From contig NC_088301.1 in NCBI RefSeq assembly GCF_032854445.1, positions 15,064,281 through 15,128,280 of the forward strand: a stretch of 64,000 bases of DNA. Direction: 5' to 3'. The notes beneath the pieces are model-generated. The model made no database searches, had not been told where the DNA came from, and worked only from the letters and a program-made list of their open reading frames with translations. Every line of letters starts with the position of its first letter. Position 1 is the first letter of the stretch. Positions 60,145 to 64,000 of this stretch are shown piece after piece. This DNA is from Liolophura sinensis (lineage: Eukaryota; Mollusca; Polyplacophora; Chitonida; Chitonidae). Position numbers and translations under genes: made by a program.

Positions 60145-60326
60145 GTTCAGTGGCTTAAATGATAGAGCGTGTCTCGAAGTCGGGAGCTTCGGGAGACGGT
60201 GGGTCCAGGATTAAGCCTGGGACGGGTCACAAATAAGACCTTAAAGGAGGGGTTTGTAACTTCCTTGCTTGGCCTGCCGCATGAAGGGGATACTGCAATG
60301 ACTAGGTGGCCCATATCAGTATATAG
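60145..60326 (+). repeat. tRNA-derived SINE related to S2/S3, interrupted by an LTR element
   Basis: GTGGCTTAAATGATAGAGCG and TCCAGGATTAAGCCTGGGAC resemble tRNA A and B boxes. Then CTTGCTTGGCCTGC and GGCCCATATCAGTATATAG. The SINE stops at 60326, exactly where the LTR begins. Confidence 0.8.
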
Positions 60327-60435
60327 TGTTACGACCCAAACTGTCTGTATTATAAAGAAATGGCTTGTTCGAAATACACGACAGTTTAGCCGCACAAAAA
60401 AGTACCCAAAACCAGCAGATGTTATTTTACAACAA

Positions 60436-60441
60436 TTTATT
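60436..60441 (-). promoter_or_regulatory. LTR polyadenylation signal (candidate)
   Basis: Minus-strand AATAAA in the context GTAATAAATTGTTG, about 110 bp before the 3' end of the LTR. Confidence 0.5.
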
Positions 60442-60897
60442 ACGTTTAACAAGAACAGATAACAAGACTTTTACAAATACTAAAGTACTTAAGTTTTACA
60501 AGAAAGGATAGCAGTATCTATACAAATACTAAAGTACTTACATGTACAACGGTGTCAAGTCCAAACGGAGGCATATATTCCACAATGCTGAAAACCACAC
60601 AGGCATAAATGCACAAATAAGATGGAAAATCCACAGTATAACTGAGTGTATGACGAAATATACACAATATTCCACTGCCAGGGTCCGTGTACTAATAAGC
60701 ACTGTGTACACAAGAGCACAAATTAAATATACAAGCTCAGACTGAACAAGTGCTCGGTAGAGATAGGATATAACAAAGCCAGACGCTATAAAGACCCCAA
60801 AATTCAGCAAAGAAGGCCTACTAAAGTAACACACAGCGAAAGCATCCAAAACTCTCAATAATTCTCCCTTCCCCTCCTTTGACGTGCTTTCGTAGGT

Positions 60898-60908
60898 CTT
60901 ATATAGAC
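60898..60908 (-). promoter_or_regulatory. LTR TATA box (candidate)
   Basis: Minus-strand GTCTATATAAGACC within the LTR, at a sensible position for the U3 promoter of element G2. No transcription start evidence. Confidence 0.5.
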
Positions 60909-61216
60909 TGGTGGAATTTTCTAGAATAAGAAAATTCCTGAACACTTGTTGTAAACAAACAGGCCCCGAACTGAGCGTATTCTGGAACATTTTAAGGTAG
61001 AGGCAGACAGAAGGCCCTTAACTCAGCATATGTAAACAGGTGGCAAGCTAAATTTAGAAGCTGACGGCAGTTGTGCACATAACACACCCACCCTTCAAGA
61101 AAAAAAAAGTTTTCTCAACTTTTTTTTTACTTACAGTATATGTTAAACAATATATGTTAAACAATAATATATACAGCATTGTAAACGCAAATGTAATTAA
61201 ACATTTTATACGCAAC

Positions 61217-61580
61217 TTATACACGAGACAAACAATCTGCAATAATATTATCCTTTCCTTTAACATGTTTGATTTCAAGATTGTATTCTTGCAACAATAA
61301 ACTCCACCGTAACAATGTCTGATTCTTTCCCTTAACTTTCTGTAGAAACACAAGTGGATTGTGATCAGTGTTTACAATAACAGGTTGTCTCGAAGCTGTC
61401 ATATAAACTTCAAAATGTTGCAGAGCTAAAATAACAGAAAACATTCTTTTCCAACAGTTGAATAACTACTCTGAAACTTGTTAAGTTTGCGGGAAAAGAA
61501 ACAAACAGGATGACCAACACCAAATTTTCTTCCTGCAGCATAACAGCACCTACAGCAACATCAATTTCGTCAAAAATGAC
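61217..61580 (-). pseudogene. RNase H domain of G2, frameshifted
   Basis: The minus strand reads VAVGAVMLQEEN near 61570, then GHPVCFFSRKLNKFQSSYS and, after a frameshift near 61445, VILALQHFEVYMTASR, VNTDHNPLVFLQKVKGKNQT, LLRWSLLLQEYN, HVKGKDNIIADCLSRV. This is a standard Ty3/Gypsy RNase H ending in the D-x-LSR signature. At least two frame breaks prevent translation. The domain lies downstream of the integrase. Confidence 0.9.
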
Positions 61581-61963
61581 ATCAGTGATGGTACATCCGG
61601 AAACAAATGTGAAAACTCATGAACAAATTCAGACAGTTGCTGTTTAGAATCAAGTTGTTTTAAGACATCTGAATTCTGAAGCTTCAAAGAATTGAGTTTA
61701 GAATCAACCAACTGTTCGCCAAAACCATCTGTATTACAGCAACTCTGGTCAGTGTCAGCAGCAACAACATTAACAGAATGTACAGCAGTGTTGTCAGTGT
61801 CATTTCTGCTTACATAGGGTTTCAACATGTTAATGTGACATAACTGACTTGATTTGCGTCGATCAGATGTTTTAACAACATAGTTAAGCTCACTCAGCTT
61901 TTTATCAACAACATATGGACCAAAATATCTGACATCAAAGCATTTTCCAGGTACAGGTAACAA
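61550..61963 (-). pseudogene. Integrase C-terminus plus start of RT (G2), RT core deleted
   Basis: The frame starts in the integrase C-terminal segment (FGPYVVDKKLSELNYVV, then CHINMLKPYVSR, a GPY/F-type module). It runs through a linker to FVHEFSHLFPDVPS, which resembles the sequence that precedes RT in Gypsy-type pol. Directly after this, the sequence changes to the start of RNase H. The RT palm, including the aspartate pair, is missing. A stop or shift near 61964-61974 separates this frame from the upstream integrase frame. Confidence 0.82.
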
Positions 61964-61974
61964 TACTAAAACTT

Positions 61975-63219
61975 TCAGACCAGGTTGAAATGACCAAACA
62001 ACAGATCATATCTACGTTTCATATTCTTCTGAGTACATTCAAGATTGGCTTTAGCCAATTCACATTCTCTGACAAGCTTGGCACGAAAATCAGATACATA
62101 ATCCAAAAAATTTACATTACTTGTGTCATCATTGAGAAACTGTTCCTTGTAAATTAACAATGGTCCTCTAACAGTATGTCCAAATACTAAATCAAATGGA
62201 CTGAAACCAAATGATTCTTCTACTGACTCTCGAACAGCAAACATAAGAAATGGAATACCTTCATCCCAGTCTTTCTCTGTGTCATAACAATAAGTCTTAA
62301 TCATGTTCTTTAATGTTTGGTGAAATCTTTCAATTGCACCTTGACTTTCTTGGCGATAGGCAGAAGACTTGTATTGTTTAATGCCTAACTGGTACATACC
62401 TTGCTGAAAAATACCAGACATAAAGTTTGAACCTTGATCAGACTGTATGGATTTGGGTAAACCAAACAGAGTAAAAAACTTTGTTAAAGCTTTTACAACA
62501 GACTTGGTGTTTATATTCCTTAAAGGAACAGCCTCGGGAAATCTGGTTGCTGTACACATAATAGTTAACACATACTGATTCCCAGACTTCGTCATAGGCA
62601 GAGGGCCTACACAATCAATCAATATTTTGCTGAATGGCTCTTGAAAAGCTGGTACAGGCTCTAATGGTGCCTTAGGAATGATCTGATTAGGCTTACCCAC
62701 TACCTGGCATGTATGACATGATTTACAAAACTGGGTTACATCTCCATTTAATCCTGGCCAAAAGAAGTGGTTCAGTATCCTGTTGTAGGTCTTGTTAACA
62801 CCAAAGTGACCAGCCAATGGCATTTCATGTGCCATACGTAAAATTTCAGTTCGGTATGCCTTAGGTACAACAATCTGATGTTTAACTGCCCAGTCATCAT
62901 CAACAGATACATCAGGTGGTCTCCATTTACGCATAAGTATATCAGACTTGACATAAAAACACACAGGTTCACAATCATCGAGAGCTCTGTCAAACAAACA
63001 TGAAATTTCTGGGTCTTTATGCTGTTCAGTTACAAGCTGATGTTTAGAAACATGTGATATGCCACTAGGTGCACAATGGTCTGATTCATCATTATCAATA
63101 CAGTCGCCTTGAGTAAACATTTGTGTAAGAAATGTATCATTTAAGTCCGTTACTGCGTTTTTGCCGTTATCAGAAAGTTTGTTTGACATAGACCTCGCTA
63201 CAGCACAAGAGGGATACAA
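61975..63219 (-). CDS. Integrase of Ty3/Gypsy element G2 (414-codon open frame)
   Basis: The frame is a segment of pol, not an independent gene; its first Met is not a real start. Counting from it: zinc-binding HHCC at H131, H138, C168, C171 (within AHEMPLAGHFGVNKT ... FCKSCHTCQ), and the catalytic triad D202 (IDCVGPLP), D261 (SDQGSNF), E297 (AIERFHQ), with the typical 35-residue spacing between the second D and E. FGFSPFDLVFGHTVRGPL follows in the C-terminal part. Core residues are intact although neighbouring domains are broken. It acts in cDNA insertion of the element. Confidence 0.92.
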   Translation of the reverse strand: MYPSCAVARSMSNKLSDNGKNAVTDLNDTFLTQMFTQGDCIDNDESDHCAPSGISHVSKHQLVTEQHKDPEISCLFDRALDDCEPVCFYVKSDILMRKWRPPDVSVDDDWAVKHQIVVPKAYRTEILRMAHEMPLAGHFGVNKTYNRILNHFFWPGLNGDVTQFCKSCHTCQVVGKPNQIIPKAPLEPVPAFQEPFSKILIDCVGPLPMTKSGNQYVLTIMCTATRFPEAVPLRNINTKSVVKALTKFFTLFGLPKSIQSDQGSNFMSGIFQQGMYQLGIKQYKSSAYRQESQGAIERFHQTLKNMIKTYCYDTEKDWDEGIPFLMFAVRESVEESFGFSPFDLVFGHTVRGPLLIYKEQFLNDDTSNVNFLDYVSDFRAKLVRECELAKANLECTQKNMKRRYDLLFGHFNLV

Positions 63220-63284
63220 ATCTGGAATTTCTTTCTCAACAGATCAGCAGTTTGATTTAAACAAGTTTATCAGTCACAATAGGA

Positions 63285-63778
63285 TTAACCATTACTTTAT
63301 CACCAGCAAGATCATTACCAAGTAATACATGAATTCCTTTAAAAGGCAAAGTAGGAATAATACCGAGAGCAAAAGGACCCGAGATAACATCTGATGACAA
63401 CTAAACTTTGTGAAGAGGCACAGATTCAAATTCAGCATAGCTTTCGCCTCTAATTAACACATTTGATCCAGAATATGACTCATCAGAAAATGGCAAAACA
63501 TCTTGTAGCAATAAAGACTGAGACGCTCCATTATCTCTTAATACCCTGATCTTTGTATTACAAGACAAGTTACTTTTAAGTGAGATTTTACCGTCACAAA
63601 TAAATGGCTCAAAAACCTTCACAACATTATCCTGTGAATTCTGCGTACAATCTACTGGTGGAGTCTTAACATAATAAAATGCATCAACATTGTTCACTAT
63701 ATCATACTTTTTAGCAGTAACACACAAACCAGTAGGCTTGCAGCCACCCTCCTGTTCCTTCTCTTTAAAGCATAACAA
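63285..63778 (-). pseudogene. Aspartic protease region of G2
   Basis: The 63778-63401 frame contains RDNGASQSLLL, the active-site loop. The family usually has D-T-G or D-S-G and here the middle residue is N. After a stop at about 63401 the same frame continues GPFALGIIPTL and GIHVLLGNDLAG, the second conserved block (I/L-L-G-x-D) of retroviral-type proteases. Two in-frame stops (about 63403 and 63255) separate it from the integrase frame. Confidence 0.82.
63763..63769 (-). promoter_or_regulatory. Candidate -1 ribosomal frameshift heptamer (T TTA AAG)
   Basis: On the minus strand the zinc-knuckle frame reads GCT TTA AAG. A one-base backward slip on this heptamer enters exactly the frame that encodes the protease (next codons GAG AAG GAA). 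The pattern X-XXY-YYZ is the standard slippery form. A downstream stem was not verified. Confidence 0.5.
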
Positions 63779-63825
63779 TTTGACATGACATGGCCTGGCT
63801 TCCTACAATAATTACATGTAACCCT
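63776..63825 (-). pseudogene. gag zinc knuckle (CCHC) of G2
   Basis: The minus strand reads CNYCRKPGHVMSNC, a C-x2-C-x4-H-x4-C knuckle of the nucleocapsid. It lies in a frame different from the protease by one base. The frame is followed a few codons later by the TTTAAAG site. Confidence 0.85.
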
Positions 63826-64000
63826 GCTAAACTGTCTATCAGTAAATGTATGGTCAGACCTTCGTTGAGTAGTGTTCGAATTAACAGGTCTTCTTTGCTC
63901 ACCTGATTTGTCAGAATTTTTAGCCTGTTTCAGTGGGTCTAAATTTGAGTCAAATGAACCGCTGGAAGAGGGTTGAGGCTTTCTAAATGTAGACGGCCTT
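63826..64000 (-). other. Upstream gag of G2, cut by the window edge
   Basis: Continues the gag frame of G2 (low-complexity, serine/proline/lysine-rich translation on the minus strand). The element extends beyond the window, so its gag, primer-binding site and 5' LTR are not visible. Confidence 0.6.

Larger units (their letters stand above)
60327..61084 (-). repeat. 3' LTR of INT-first Ty3/Gypsy element G2, 758 bp
   Basis: Read on the minus strand, the LTR runs from TGTTATGTGCACAACTGCC at 61084 to GGTCGTAACA at 60327, so the ends are TGTTA...TAACA, a 5-bp inverted repeat with the usual TG...CA. A purine-rich stretch (AAGGGTGGGTG) lies just inside the element at about 61085-61097, as expected for a polypurine tract. 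A TATATAAG box lies at about 60898-60908 and AATAAA at 60441-60436 (both minus). The 5' LTR is beyond the window, so the target duplication cannot be checked. Confidence 0.85.

Noticed and set aside
61975-63219. Integrase frame as a domesticated host gene
   Set aside because: It sits within a recognisable LTR element between protease and RNase H remnants with an adjacent LTR, so a plain retroelement origin is sufficient.

Overview
The window is animal genomic DNA, AT-rich and mostly non-coding. It has one gene broken into short exons with GT/AG introns, tRNA-headed SINEs with AATAAA-like tails, LTR retroelements, MITE-like repeats and minisatellites, and no bacterial-type gene packing. The SINE family ending in a GTATAAGTGAAATATTCTTG core and a CCAATCAAATAAATAA tail is one I associate with molluscs and other lophotrochozoans. 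A marine lophotrochozoan, most likely a mollusc, is my best guess; this is inference, not proof.

Layout. 1-8.5 kb: repeats only, including an 11-copy 38-bp minisatellite inside a dispersed repeat, plus a possible first exon of a P2X7-tail-like gene near 4.3 kb. 8.53-19.15 kb: a recent tandem segmental duplication (4.7 kb and 5.9 kb units) with no recognisable gene. Each unit carries a 780-bp TIR element with a 9-bp target duplication, and unit 1 has lost a 1.23-kb segment. 22.57-39.61 kb, minus strand: a six-exon class A (rhodopsin-family) GPCR gene encoding 426 residues, intact as predicted from sequence, with SINEs, a minisatellite and a long hairpin in its introns. 40-49 kb: SINEs, dispersed repeats and short tandem repeats. 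49.1-52.35 kb, plus strand: a decayed Ty3/Gypsy-type LTR element with canonical domain order and several internal deletions. 52.4-60.3 kb: more SINEs and repeats. 60.33-64 kb, minus strand, running off the window: a second Ty3/Gypsy-type element with a 758-bp LTR, inserted into a SINE. Its integrase lies upstream of RNase H (the Gmr1-like order), most of its reverse transcriptase is missing, and a candidate -1 frameshift heptamer lies between the zinc knuckle and the protease.

Only the GPCR looks like a functional host gene. Everything else I could identify is mobile or repetitive DNA. I did not find a convincing new biological system. The most useful leads are the GPCR with its candidate in-frame alternative acceptor in intracellular loop 3, the intronic hairpin, and the INT-first retroelement with its frameshift site.
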